A stretch of 64,000 bases of DNA from Deltaproteobacteria bacterium (GTDB lineage Bacteria > Lernaellota > Lernaellaia > JACKCT01). The translations under genes were made by a program, and so were the position numbers. Location of the stretch: contig JACKCT010000004.1 in assembly GCA_020633895.1 (NCBI GenBank), positions 62,001-126,000 of the forward strand, in the 5' to 3' direction. The notes below the pieces were generated by a model. That model was given only the letters and a program-made list of their open reading frames with translations, searched no databases and had not been told where the DNA came from. This document shows positions 19,519 to 27,533 of this stretch, one piece after another; positions within the stretch are counted from its first letter, which is position 1, and each line of letters starts with the position of its first letter.

Positions 19519-21039
19519 TTGCAAGACGATCTTTCCGTCCAGGCGCCGGTGGAACCGGTCATATACGCCCGCCAGGACCACCCCATCTCCCGCCGACACA
19601 TCGACCGAGACGCCCTCAAGGTTCTCTATCGCCTGAAAAACCACGGTTATCTGGCCTATATGGTCGGCGGCAGCATTCGGGATATCTGCCTGGGCAAGGA
19701 GCCCAAGGACTTCGACGTCGCCACCGACGCCCGACCCGAGGAAATGCGCCGGATGTTCCGCAACTGCCGGATCATCGGCCGCCGCTTCCGCCTGGCTCAC
19801 GTCTATTTCCACGGCGGAAAGATCATCGAGGTCTCCACGTTCCGCCGCTCCGTCTTCAACATGGACGACGACGATACCGAGAATGCGGACGAGGATGACG
19901 AGACGCTGGAAAGCGTCGATTCGGACGACGACGATTTCGATGGGGAGGACGACGAACCGGCCGTCGAAGCGCGTCCGCCGGACAACGGCCCCGCCAAAAA
20001 CGGCAACGGCGCGCCGTGCGACGAAAACGTTTTCGGCTCCCCGTGCGAAGACGCCTTCCGCCGCGATATCACGATCAACGCGCTGTTCTACAACATCGCC
20101 GATTTTTCGATCATCGACTATGTGGGCGGGATGAAAGACCTGGAGAAAGGGATCGTCCGCGCGGTGGGCTGTCCCCATCGCAGCTTCGCCGAAGACCCGG
20201 TCCGCATGATCCGTGTCCTACGCCACGCCTCCAAGACCCGCTTCGATATCGACCCCAAGACCTACGACGCCATCGCCGAGAACGCGGAGAAAATCTGTAC
20301 CTGCTCCCCGGCGCGGGTGCGGGAGGAGTTCCTGCGCGAGCTTCGGGGCGGGTGGTCGACCCAGAGCTTTCGGCTCATGGAACGCACCGACCTGCTTCGC
20401 CACCTATTTGAGGACTATCGGGATATCTTGAGCGAAGGAGAGGGGTGCGCCACGCGCGAGCATCTGTTCCGCAACCTGGAAGGCACCGACAAGCTCATCA
20501 ACCGGGGCGAGGCCTTTGCCGACCCCATGCTGCTGGCCGCGTTCGTGTCGCCCTTCGTGGCCCACGCGAAGGTGCAGGAGCGAGCGCCGGAAGGCCGGGG
20601 GCGGATGCGCTTCTATCACAACGAGGTGCGGGAAGTGATCAAGCCGGTGGTCAAAAACTTCGGCTTCTCCAAGCGCCACGCCGAAAGCATCTCCCAAGCC
20701 ATCATCGGCAAACTGGCGCTGGATGACGTCACCCGCGAATCGGAAAATCGCGGATTCCCCAAGCAGATGCTGCGCAAGAACTACTTCCTGGACGGCTACA
20801 CGCTCTTCCGCATCGAATGCGCCGGTGACGCCCGGCCGGTTCCCGACTACATCACCCGCGCCGCCAAAAAGGCCATGGACTTCCGTCGCGAAAAGTCGCC
20901 CCAACTGCTGACCTATACCGGGCAAAATGCCAACGGCCACGCCGCGTCATCCCGCCCGCGACGCCGTCGACGCGGTCCCCGCCGAGACGACAACGCCCCC
21001 AACGCCCGCCGCGCCGGCGAGGGCGGACGCAACGACTAG
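19519..21039 (+). CDS. pcnB: Poly(A) polymerase PcnB-type nucleotidyltransferase with acidic insert
   Basis: A 506-residue class II nucleotidyltransferase. G50-G-S-x-R-D and D64-F-D66 are the metal-binding core; E-D-A-F-R-R-D-I-T-I-N-A-L-F-Y completes the head, and R-x-x-R-E-E-F-L-R-E-L begins the neck. This pattern, with the basic C-terminal tail (R-R-R-R-R-G-P-R-R), fits poly(A) polymerase rather than CCA-adding enzyme. Residues 116-150 are an unusual acidic run inserted in the head. The start is TTG at 19519: an in-frame stop lies at 19492, there is no ATG, and AAGAGG is spaced 6 nt. It would adenylate RNA 3' ends and promote decay. Confidence 0.85.
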   Translation: MQDDLSVQAPVEPVIYARQDHPISRRHIDRDALKVLYRLKNHGYLAYMVGGSIRDICLGKEPKDFDVATDARPEEMRRMFRNCRIIGRRFRLAHVYFHGGKIIEVSTFRRSVFNMDDDDTENADEDDETLESVDSDDDDFDGEDDEPAVEARPPDNGPAKNGNGAPCDENVFGSPCEDAFRRDITINALFYNIADFSIIDYVGGMKDLEKGIVRAVGCPHRSFAEDPVRMIRVLRHASKTRFDIDPKTYDAIAENAEKICTCSPARVREEFLRELRGGWSTQSFRLMERTDLLRHLFEDYRDILSEGEGCATREHLFRNLEGTDKLINRGEAFADPMLLAAFVSPFVAHAKVQERAPEGRGRMRFYHNEVREVIKPVVKNFGFSKRHAESISQAIIGKLALDDVTRESENRGFPKQMLRKNYFLDGYTLFRIECAGDARPVPDYITRAAKKAMDFRREKSPQLLTYTGQNANGHAASSRPRRRRRGPRRDDNAPNARRAGEGGRND

Positions 21040-21068
21040 GCCACGACAATTCACCCGCGAAATTTTCG

Positions 21069-22115
21069 TTAGTGATATGTCGGCCCTTTGGGATCGTGGC
21101 CGTTTGTGCGTCCGTTGGCGCCGTTGGGAGATTCGTCCGGAGGCGGCTTGGACGGACGGACCGTGACGCGTCCCAGACGCGCGCGGCTTTGCTCGGCATA
21201 GAGATCTTCCAACTCGTCCTCCAACTCCATCCGACGCAGTTTCAGCCGCGACCGGCGAAACGAGATCACCACGACGACCAGGAAAATCAGGCTTGCCGCC
21301 CCCCAAATCACATTGTCTCCAATCAGCAGATTGACCCAGGTGTATTCCCGCTCGAAGAAGTCCTTGAATTCGTCGTCCAGCGTCGCCCCGCGATATCCCG
21401 TCGTCAGGAACAGCGCCGTCTCGATATCCCGGCCCTCGCGCAAATGCTCGACCAGCACATGCACCTTCGCCTGGCGAAAGAGATAATCGACGAAGGCCTG
21501 GCTCTGCAGATAGGCAATGCGCGCCCGCTTCTCGTCCTTGGGCCACCAGTGGTTGAGCTTTTGCAGCGGGATGAGTTGATCACTGAGCGACGCAACGGTC
21601 ATCGCCCAGCTTTTATCAATGTTCCACGGCTCGGACTGGTATTTCGCAATGCCTTCGTCGAGCCAGTTGGGGTTCTCCACCCCCGCCAGCGCCCGCCCGA
21701 GGATGATGTGCGAGACCTCGTGCTTGAACACACCCTCGATGTCCAGGCGCTTGTCCACCTCGAATCCGCCGCGCGGCGAGAGCAGCACGATTCGATTGCG
21801 TCGCCAGTTGGCGGTGCCCACGGACCATTCGGGAACGATGGAGCGGCTTTGAACGGCGTTGTACGCCTCCACGTCCGGGGCGACGACAACGGTGGTTACG
21901 GCCTTGAAATCGAAGCCGATCATGTGCGTCACGTCGGCGCGGATTTTTTCGGCATCCTTGGCGAGCCGTTCGGTGACTTTGCGGTCGGGTTCGACGAAAT
22001 CGAAGCGGAAGTGCTTCGTACGGATTGTCTGCCAGTCATACGCGGCGGTCGTTTTGTCGGCGAAGGCCGCCGTCGCGGACAACAGCAGGACAACGACGGC
22101 GGCGAGAAACCTCAT
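21069..22115 (-). CDS. Exported gluzincin peptidase (peptidase MA-like) with C-terminal anchor
   Basis: A 348-residue protein: signal peptide 1-19, then a metallopeptidase domain with H132-E-V-S-H136 and the third ligand in W-L-D-E154-G, the gluzincin pattern of the MA-like family. A transmembrane helix follows at about 268-287, with a cytoplasmic coiled-coil tail. It is probably an inner-membrane zinc protease acting on periplasmic substrates. It overlaps the DUF167 gene upstream by 4 bp, placing it in the divIVA-DUF167-peptidase unit. It converges on pcnB. Confidence 0.75.
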   Translation of the reverse strand: MRFLAAVVVLLLSATAAFADKTTAAYDWQTIRTKHFRFDFVEPDRKVTERLAKDAEKIRADVTHMIGFDFKAVTTVVVAPDVEAYNAVQSRSIVPEWSVGTANWRRNRIVLLSPRGGFEVDKRLDIEGVFKHEVSHIILGRALAGVENPNWLDEGIAKYQSEPWNIDKSWAMTVASLSDQLIPLQKLNHWWPKDEKRARIAYLQSQAFVDYLFRQAKVHVLVEHLREGRDIETALFLTTGYRGATLDDEFKDFFEREYTWVNLLIGDNVIWGAASLIFLVVVVISFRRSRLKLRRMELEDELEDLYAEQSRARLGRVTVRPSKPPPDESPNGANGRTNGHDPKGPTYH

Positions 22116-22390
22116 GACAACAATTTGGCGACGGCTTCGGATTGGTCAACACCCGTGATGCGCAGCGTCTTGTCCTTGGATGTGTGCCCGGCGGTGATTT
22201 CGACGCGGGATTTGGCCACGCCGAGCTTTTTCGCGACGAATTTGACCAGATGCTCGTTGGCCTGACCGTCGACGGGCGGGCTGGTGATGGAGATTTTGAC
22301 GCGATCGCCGTGACGGCCGAGCACGGCGTCCCGCGATGCCCTTGGGGAGAGGCGGATTTTCAAGACGGCGGCGTTGCCATCGTCGGCCAT
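22112..22390 (-). CDS. DUF167 / YggU family protein
   Basis: A 92-residue small soluble protein with the family core I-R-L-S-P-R-A-S-R-D and the P-P-V-D-G-Q-A-N-E-H-L block. Structure is known for E. coli YggU but the function is not. It follows divIVA by 73 bp, across a short tandem repeat, and overlaps the peptidase gene. A divIVA-DUF167 order is recurrent in several bacterial groups. Confidence 0.85.
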   Translation of the reverse strand: MADDGNAAVLKIRLSPRASRDAVLGRHGDRVKISITSPPVDGQANEHLVKFVAKKLGVAKSRVEITAGHTSKDKTLRITGVDQSEAVAKLLS

Positions 22391-22392
22391 GG

Positions 22393-22462
22393 CCTAGTCC
22401 ACTCTGCCTAGTTCACTCTGCCCAGTTCAACTCTGCCCAGTTCAACTCTGCCTAGCTCACAG
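22393..22462. repeat. Short tandem repeat between divIVA and DUF167 gene
   Basis: Nearly five copies of a 14-15 bp unit: two of CCTAGTYCACTCTG, two identical copies of CCCAGTTCAACTCTG, then a partial copy running into the divIVA stop codon. It fills almost the whole gap between divIVA and the DUF167 start, so copy number directly sets the spacing within this operon. Confidence 0.85.
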
Positions 22463-22463
22463 C

Positions 22464-22967
22464 CTAGCGATTGGCGGGCAGCACCTTGACCTTGGCGGCT
22501 TCGGCGTCCTCTTCCTTGATGCGATCGGAGGTGGCCTCCAGCAGCTTTTCGTGGCCTTCGAGCGTGGCGCGCAAGGTCGCCTCGAACTGCACCCGTTGGC
22601 GCTTGAGTTCCATGATGTCGCTGTGGAGGGTTTCGACCTCGCGGCGGCCGTTGTCGATGATCTTTTCGGCCTTGAGCTGGGCCTCGGCGATGATGACCTC
22701 CGCCTCCTTCTCGGCGTTCTTCTTGATCTCGTCGGAGACCTTCTGCGTCGAGATGATGGCGTCCTTGAGCACGCGCTCGTTGGCCCGCAACTCGGAGAGT
22801 TGAGCGTCGAGCTTACGGTTTTGCTCCTTGAGTTCTTCGTTGATGCGCAGCGATTCCTCATAATCCCGACGCACCATATCCAGAAAGCTGTCGACCTCCG
22901 GGGCGTCGTAGCGGTTGGACTTCTTGGCGAACTGGTGCTGCTGGATATCCAAGGGCGTCAATTTCAT
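22464..22967 (-). CDS. divIVA: DivIVA family coiled-coil protein
   Basis: A 167-residue protein starting with the DivIVA membrane-binding segment (M-K-L-T-P-L-D-I-Q-Q-H-Q-F) and the F-L-D-M-V-R-R-D-Y-E turn, then a long heptad coiled coil to about residue 155. DivIVA proteins sense negative membrane curvature at poles and septa and recruit partners. In a diderm cell it may organise polar growth or septation. GAGGAAG sits 8 nt before the ATG. It is the first gene of the divIVA-DUF167-peptidase unit. Confidence 0.85.
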   Translation of the reverse strand: MKLTPLDIQQHQFAKKSNRYDAPEVDSFLDMVRRDYEESLRINEELKEQNRKLDAQLSELRANERVLKDAIISTQKVSDEIKKNAEKEAEVIIAEAQLKAEKIIDNGRREVETLHSDIMELKRQRVQFEATLRATLEGHEKLLEATSDRIKEEDAEAAKVKVLPANR

Positions 22968-23044
22968 CGTCGACTTCCTCGCGTCCCGAAGGGACTATGG
23001 ATCGTGGGCTGATGGGAAATGTCTACCATATATCCACAGGGCGC

Positions 23045-24058
23045 TCAATGCCCAAGTGCCTCCGGTGAAGAAATCGGCAAGGCGATTTCCTTTTGCCTTT
23101 CAAGCAGTTGAGCCGTGGCCGCCTCGCCCCAGGCCGCGCGATATCGCGCCAAGGTCTTGTTGTCGACAAGTCCCAGATCCCGGGCCGCCACGACCGGATA
23201 TCGCTCGGCCCACGTGCGAAGCGCCTGCCGGACCCGCGCGAAGTCGTCCGCCGCCAGATCGTCCCAGGTGCGAACCCCCATCAGCGAAGGTCCGGTACTC
23301 GCCGACGGGTGGGAGGCCAGGATCAGGCGGCGTTTGTCGACCAGGAGCAGCCCGTCGGTCACGGAAAGAAGCCGCGTATGGGCCACGAGGCGGATCTCGA
23401 CGATGTCGTTGCCGGGCCGTGCTTCGATATCCGTGATTTCCACGAAAAGCACGTACGCGCCGTCGTATTCCGAGGTCAGGCGGTCGGATCGGATCAGCTT
23501 GTACAGGCGTCGTCGGCCGTTGTTGTAGGGCCCGGAGGACATGACCAGCAACCTGTCAAAGGCCACGGCGTCAGCCGTCCGGGCGGCCTCTTCATCGGCT
23601 TCGGGGCTCCATTTTTCGACGTAGTGCCAATGGGGATCGGGCGGGTCGTAGGCGCGTGCGGTGCGAATGCCGGTTTCGCCCTGGCGGCGCGGATCCACGT
23701 CCAGTTCAACGACATAGGCCTGGGCCGAGACGGCGTCGACCATGTTCACGCCCTCGGCGAACGGCCTTAGAGCCCGGAGAAAGCGTTCGGATAAATCTTC
23801 TTCCATCTCGCCGAAATCCGCCGGGATCTCGCGGGTTTCCCAGGTATTCTCCTTGTCCGTCGCATAGGCGCGGCTCATCAGAATCCGGTCCGGAAGGTCG
23901 AGCATGACCAGGCTGGGTTCGGTGCGTTCGAAAAGGAGTAGGTGGCGTTGGAAGGTGATTTCCCGAGCCTGGCAACCGGCCAGGATGAGGATCGGGATCA
24001 GTCCCGCCAGGACGGCGCCGACGTGGCGAATCGAGGAAAATCGGGGCGGATGGGGCAT
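23045..24058 (-). CDS. Lipoprotein of unknown function
   Basis: A 337-residue lipoprotein with lipobox L-A-G-C29. The mature part is alpha/beta with no motif I recognise. F-V-E-I-T-D-I and V-V-E-L-D-V are probable central strands, and the last third is helical and basic. The ATG at 24058 is preceded within 6 nt by a TATAAT on the same strand, so the message may be leaderless. It is divergent from the TolC-like gene. An open frame continuing upstream to 25489 is only the antisense of that gene. Confidence 0.6.
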   Translation of the reverse strand: MPHPPRFSSIRHVGAVLAGLIPILILAGCQAREITFQRHLLLFERTEPSLVMLDLPDRILMSRAYATDKENTWETREIPADFGEMEEDLSERFLRALRPFAEGVNMVDAVSAQAYVVELDVDPRRQGETGIRTARAYDPPDPHWHYVEKWSPEADEEAARTADAVAFDRLLVMSSGPYNNGRRRLYKLIRSDRLTSEYDGAYVLFVEITDIEARPGNDIVEIRLVAHTRLLSVTDGLLLVDKRRLILASHPSASTGPSLMGVRTWDDLAADDFARVRQALRTWAERYPVVAARDLGLVDNKTLARYRAAWGEAATAQLLERQKEIALPISSPEALGH

Positions 24059-24064
24059 CCGTCC

Positions 24065-24070
24065 ATTATA
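24065..24070 (-). promoter_or_regulatory. -10 box directly before lipoprotein ATG
   Basis: TATAAT on the minus strand, separated from the ATG at 24058 by six bases (GGACGG). No good -35 is visible. Transcription would start at or next to the ATG. Confidence 0.5.
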
Positions 24071-24196
24071 AGGATCACAAGGCCGCCGTCGACCGACGTC
24101 GCGGTGCGTCCAACGCATTGACTCGGACCGCGAATGCCCGTTTACTTGGGCGCCGACAGGTCGTTCGACCCTTCCGCTCGGAACCACGAGGTCATC

Positions 24197-25567
24197 ATGC
24201 GCATGGGAATTTTTCGCCGAATTTTTGTCGCGACGTTCTTGATCGTCGCCCTGGGAGCCGCGCCGGCCATGGCCGCGGAAATGCTGACGTTGCCCAAGGC
24301 CATCGAAATGGCGCTGGAGAAAAACCGTAATCTGGTCGCCACGCAACTCGACGCCGACGCCGCCAAATGGAGCCAGTATCAGAGCGTTTCGGGCTATCTG
24401 CCGAAGGTCTACTTTAATACGTCCGTGACGCGCATCGACCAGGATACCCTCGACCAGCTCGAGGAATACGACGAAGTGCAACGCCAGTTCGCCGAGATCC
24501 AGGGCCGTGACCCGGACGACATCGACGAGACGGCGATCGAAGACACGTACTCGTCGTCCATCCGCGTCGTGCAGCCGATCTTCAACGGCGGCAAGGAGAT
24601 CGTCGCCATCAAGGCCGCGACGCACGAAAAACGCCGTCAGCAATTGGCGTATGAAGACACTCTGGCGTCCACGAAAAACACGGTCAGCCAGGCATTTTAC
24701 GAGGCCCAGAAGGCGGCATCCCTCGAGCAAACGGCCAAGGAGGCGCTGGCCCTGTCCAAGGAAACGTTGCGCACCACCAACGCGCGCTTCGAGGTCGGCC
24801 AGCTTTCCCGCGCCGAGGTGATGCGTTGGGAGTCCCAGGTCGCCAACGCGGAAGGCAATCTGATCGAGGCCACGAACGCGTTGCGTTTGGCGCGGCTGAA
24901 TCTCAATGCCGTAATCGGCGCGGAATTGCCGACCGAATGGGAATTTCCCGAAGTGACCGACACCATCGCCGACGAGGTTCTCGATAACGGTGAAAAGGCG
25001 GCCGACGGCCCCATGCCCGATCCGGCAACCGTGACCGATCACCCCGCCGTGATGCAGGTCGGCGAGACCGTCAACCTGGCCAAGTCGGAGGAATGGAACG
25101 CCGCCACCAATGTGTTGCCGTCCGCCAACTTCGTGTTCAACTACGCGTGGGAGAACAACGACACCCTGGATCTGGACGGAGACGAAAACTGGACCGCGAC
25201 AATCAGCGTCGAGATTCCGCTCTTCCAAAGCCTGGGCGGTATCTTCGGCATCACGTCGGCTCACAAGTCGCTGCTCTCGGCCGAATTGCAGGAAGACGAA
25301 TTCCGACGCGGGTTTCTGCAACGCCTTCAGAACGCCCGCTTGAACCTGAAGGCCGCGGCCCAGCGCGTGAAGGCGTCCCGTAAGGAGGTCGCCTTCGCCG
25401 AGGAGAACTTCGAGATCGTGAAGACGCGCGAGAGCATCGGCGCGGCGACGAACCTGGAACTGTTGGACGCTCAATTCAGCTATATTCAAGCCAAGGGACG
25501 CTTGGCAACCGCCATCGCCGATCTGCAGATCGCCGGCGCCGAGTGGGAGTATGTCAACGCGAACTAA
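24197..25567 (+). CDS. TolC-family outer membrane efflux/export protein
   Basis: A 456-residue protein with a cleavable signal peptide (about 1-27, A-M-A-A) and two TolC repeats: long helices (M-L-T-L-P-K-A-I-E-M-A-L-E-K-N-R-N-L at the N terminus), an A-F-Y-E-A-Q-K pattern and N-L-E-L-L-D-A-Q-F near the C terminus. It should form trimeric outer-membrane channels. No membrane-fusion protein or pump is adjacent, so its partner lies elsewhere. Its last 17 bp overlap the SprT-like gene. Confidence 0.88.
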   Translation: MRMGIFRRIFVATFLIVALGAAPAMAAEMLTLPKAIEMALEKNRNLVATQLDADAAKWSQYQSVSGYLPKVYFNTSVTRIDQDTLDQLEEYDEVQRQFAEIQGRDPDDIDETAIEDTYSSSIRVVQPIFNGGKEIVAIKAATHEKRRQQLAYEDTLASTKNTVSQAFYEAQKAASLEQTAKEALALSKETLRTTNARFEVGQLSRAEVMRWESQVANAEGNLIEATNALRLARLNLNAVIGAELPTEWEFPEVTDTIADEVLDNGEKAADGPMPDPATVTDHPAVMQVGETVNLAKSEEWNAATNVLPSANFVFNYAWENNDTLDLDGDENWTATISVEIPLFQSLGGIFGITSAHKSLLSAELQEDEFRRGFLQRLQNARLNLKAAAQRVKASRKEVAFAEENFEIVKTRESIGAATNLELLDAQFSYIQAKGRLATAIADLQIAGAEWEYVNAN

Positions 25568-26417
25568 GTCTCGAAGCGTTTCGCCGCGTCAGCTCAGCCT
25601 GCTGCCCCAGTTGGGGCGGCTGGGCTTCAAGTCGCGCCCCGAACCGGCCCCCAAGCCCCGGCGACCGGCCGTAACGCCCCGGGTGATCGACGGTTTGCCG
25701 GGCGAACAACTCCTGCGCGCCATCTACCGACGTCCCCTGGAAATCACCTACACAAATAACCTGCGCCGTCTCGTGTCCTACAAAGACGACGCCGACGGAG
25801 TGCGTCAGGTGCGCATCACCCGTGTTTTTCAAAATGCGCCGTCGGACGTGTGGCAGGAGATCGGCCATTGGGTCAAGGACGCCCGGCGAAATCGCCTGTT
25901 CGTGCGGGGCAGCGCCGGGGCTCGATTCCTGGAGCGGCGCGACGTGCAAAAGGTGCTGTCGGCGTCGCAAGGTCGGGCCCGGCCGGAGTTGGAGACACGC
26001 GGCGAGGTCTACCGGCTGCAACCCATGTTCGACGCCATCAACAATCGCTATTTCGGCGGCCGCTGCGATTGCCCCATCGGCTGGTCGATCCCCAAGGGCC
26101 CGTCGCGCAGCCGGAGTGTGCGGCTGGGTTCTTACAACGAAACGGATAATGTCATCCTGATCCACCCGGTCCTGGATTGGCACGAGGTGCCGCGCTTTGT
26201 CGTCGAGGACGTGGTCTATCACGAGATGGCCCATTGGCAATTGCGCGGACGCAAGCACCCCAGCGGTCGGCGCGCGCTGCATTCGGCGGAATTTCATGAA
26301 TTGATGGACCGCTTTCCCGCCCACCGGCGCGCGGAGGATTGGGTGGAGGCCAACAGCCATCGCCTTATCCGTCGGCGCAATCGCCTGGTCCGCGAGACCA
26401 AGGCCGGGCGGGGGTAG
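25551..26417 (+). CDS. SprT-like zinc metallopeptidase domain protein
   Basis: A 288-residue cytoplasmic protein with H224-E-M-A-H228 and a later H-S-A-E-F-H, the SprT-like metal site. The N-terminal 60 residues are basic and Pro-rich. SprT-like proteins are related to SPRTN, which degrades DNA-protein crosslinks, but the bacterial role is not established. It overlaps the TolC-family gene by 17 bp and ends 5 bp before the DUF2804 gene, so it is probably co-transcribed with both, although no functional link is obvious. Confidence 0.75.
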   Translation: MSTRTKSRSVSPRQLSLLPQLGRLGFKSRPEPAPKPRRPAVTPRVIDGLPGEQLLRAIYRRPLEITYTNNLRRLVSYKDDADGVRQVRITRVFQNAPSDVWQEIGHWVKDARRNRLFVRGSAGARFLERRDVQKVLSASQGRARPELETRGEVYRLQPMFDAINNRYFGGRCDCPIGWSIPKGPSRSRSVRLGSYNETDNVILIHPVLDWHEVPRFVVEDVVYHEMAHWQLRGRKHPSGRRALHSAEFHELMDRFPAHRRAEDWVEANSHRLIRRRNRLVRETKAGRG

Positions 26418-26422
26418 GTCCG

Positions 26423-27451
26423 ATGTTCGATCCCGCTCCCGACGCGCTGATTGACGCGAACGGCCGTCCCCGACTGGGGATTTACGGCGAGCCGTTACGC
26501 CGCCTGAACCTGCATGATTTCGATTATCGAGCCGTGGCGCCGTGGCCGTTTCGCTGGTCGCGGCGGCTTTCGCGCCTGGCGATCAAGCGCTGGCAGTACA
26601 TCGGTCTGGTTTCCGATTCGCTGGTCGTCGGAGCGGCGGTGGTGGATATCGGCTACGTCGCCAAGGCGTTCGCGTATTGCTATCTGCGAGAAGAAGGGCG
26701 CGTTCGCGATTTTTCCTTCGACGACTTCACGCACGGGGCGACGCAGTATTCGGCGACGTCGGTGGAGGGCGTGAGCGAGTACAAAAGCGGCGGTAAACTC
26801 ATCCGCTTCGAAAACACGCTGGTCGACGGAAAACGGCGGATCACGATCGACATCCCGGGCGGATTTTCCGGCGAATATTCCTTGGACGAAAACGATTTTA
26901 CGCCCCTGTGCGCGGTCACGCGAAACGGCCTGCGCGGGTTCAACTATTGCCACAAGGCGATGGGGCTGCCGGTCGAGGGGATGGTGCGCGTGGGCGATCG
27001 GCAGATCGACTTGGCCGCGGACAACGCGCTGGGCGGTCTGGATTGGACGGCCGGTTGCGCGGCCCACGAGACCTACTGGAACTGGGCCAGCGCGGCCGGA
27101 CGCCTGGACGACGGCCGAACCGTGGGTCTGAACCTCGTCTCGGGCATTAACGATCGCGGCTTCACGGAAAACGGCTATTGGATCGACGGCCGGCCGGTGA
27201 AGGTGGACGTGGTGCATTTCGAGTATGACGAAAAAGCGATCCTCCAGCCGTGGACCATCCGCAGCAACGACGGCCGGGTGGACCTGCGTTTCGAGCCGGA
27301 AGGGGAGCGCTCCGAAAACCTGAATTTCGGTGTCCTGGCCAGCCGTTTCCACCAGCCTTTCGGTGTCTATACCGGCACCCTGACCGTCGACGACGCGCCG
27401 CGCCCGGTGCGCCTTTACGGTTTCGCCGAGGAGCACGAGGCCCGCTGGTAG
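26423..27451 (+). CDS. DUF2804 family protein
   Basis: A 342-residue protein matching DUF2804 by overall pattern: an opening G-x-P-R-L-G-I-Y-G-E-P, the segment R-L-S-R-L-A-I-K-R-W-Q-Y-I-G, and a beta-rich body ending V-R-L-Y-G-F-A-E-E-H-E-A-R-W. Its fold resembles lipocalin-like/hydroxyneurosporene-synthase-type beta proteins, which suggests lipid or hydrophobic ligand handling. This is inference. It starts 5 bp after the SprT-like stop. Confidence 0.7.
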   Translation: MFDPAPDALIDANGRPRLGIYGEPLRRLNLHDFDYRAVAPWPFRWSRRLSRLAIKRWQYIGLVSDSLVVGAAVVDIGYVAKAFAYCYLREEGRVRDFSFDDFTHGATQYSATSVEGVSEYKSGGKLIRFENTLVDGKRRITIDIPGGFSGEYSLDENDFTPLCAVTRNGLRGFNYCHKAMGLPVEGMVRVGDRQIDLAADNALGGLDWTAGCAAHETYWNWASAAGRLDDGRTVGLNLVSGINDRGFTENGYWIDGRPVKVDVVHFEYDEKAILQPWTIRSNDGRVDLRFEPEGERSENLNFGVLASRFHQPFGVYTGTLTVDDAPRPVRLYGFAEEHEARW

Positions 27452-27455
27452 CGCG

Positions 27456-27483
27456 TTGCCTTTTGGGGGCCCGTTGCTATAAT
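27456..27483 (+). promoter_or_regulatory. Sigma70 promoter of lnt-prfB
   Basis: TTGCCT (27456-27461), a 16-bp spacer, and consensus TATAAT (27478-27483), followed by CCCGCG. It lies about 50 bp before the lnt ATG. Confidence 0.7.
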
Positions 27484-27533
27484 CCCGCGTCTTTTTTCAC
27501 GCCGATGAATTCGATCACCACGCAGGACGACCG

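Noticed and set aside
22393-22462. CRISPR-like array
   Set aside because: Units of 14-15 bp are directly adjacent with no unique spacers, and no cas gene is present. It is a plain tandem repeat.
24059-25489. Upstream extension of the 23045 lipoprotein to 814 residues
   Set aside because: The extra part is the antisense of the TolC-family gene. The lipobox signal peptide begins at 24058.
25551-27451. Efflux operon formed by TolC, SprT-like and DUF2804 genes
   Set aside because: Genes are tightly spaced, but the second and third encode neither a fusion protein nor a pump. Co-transcription does not make this a transport operon.
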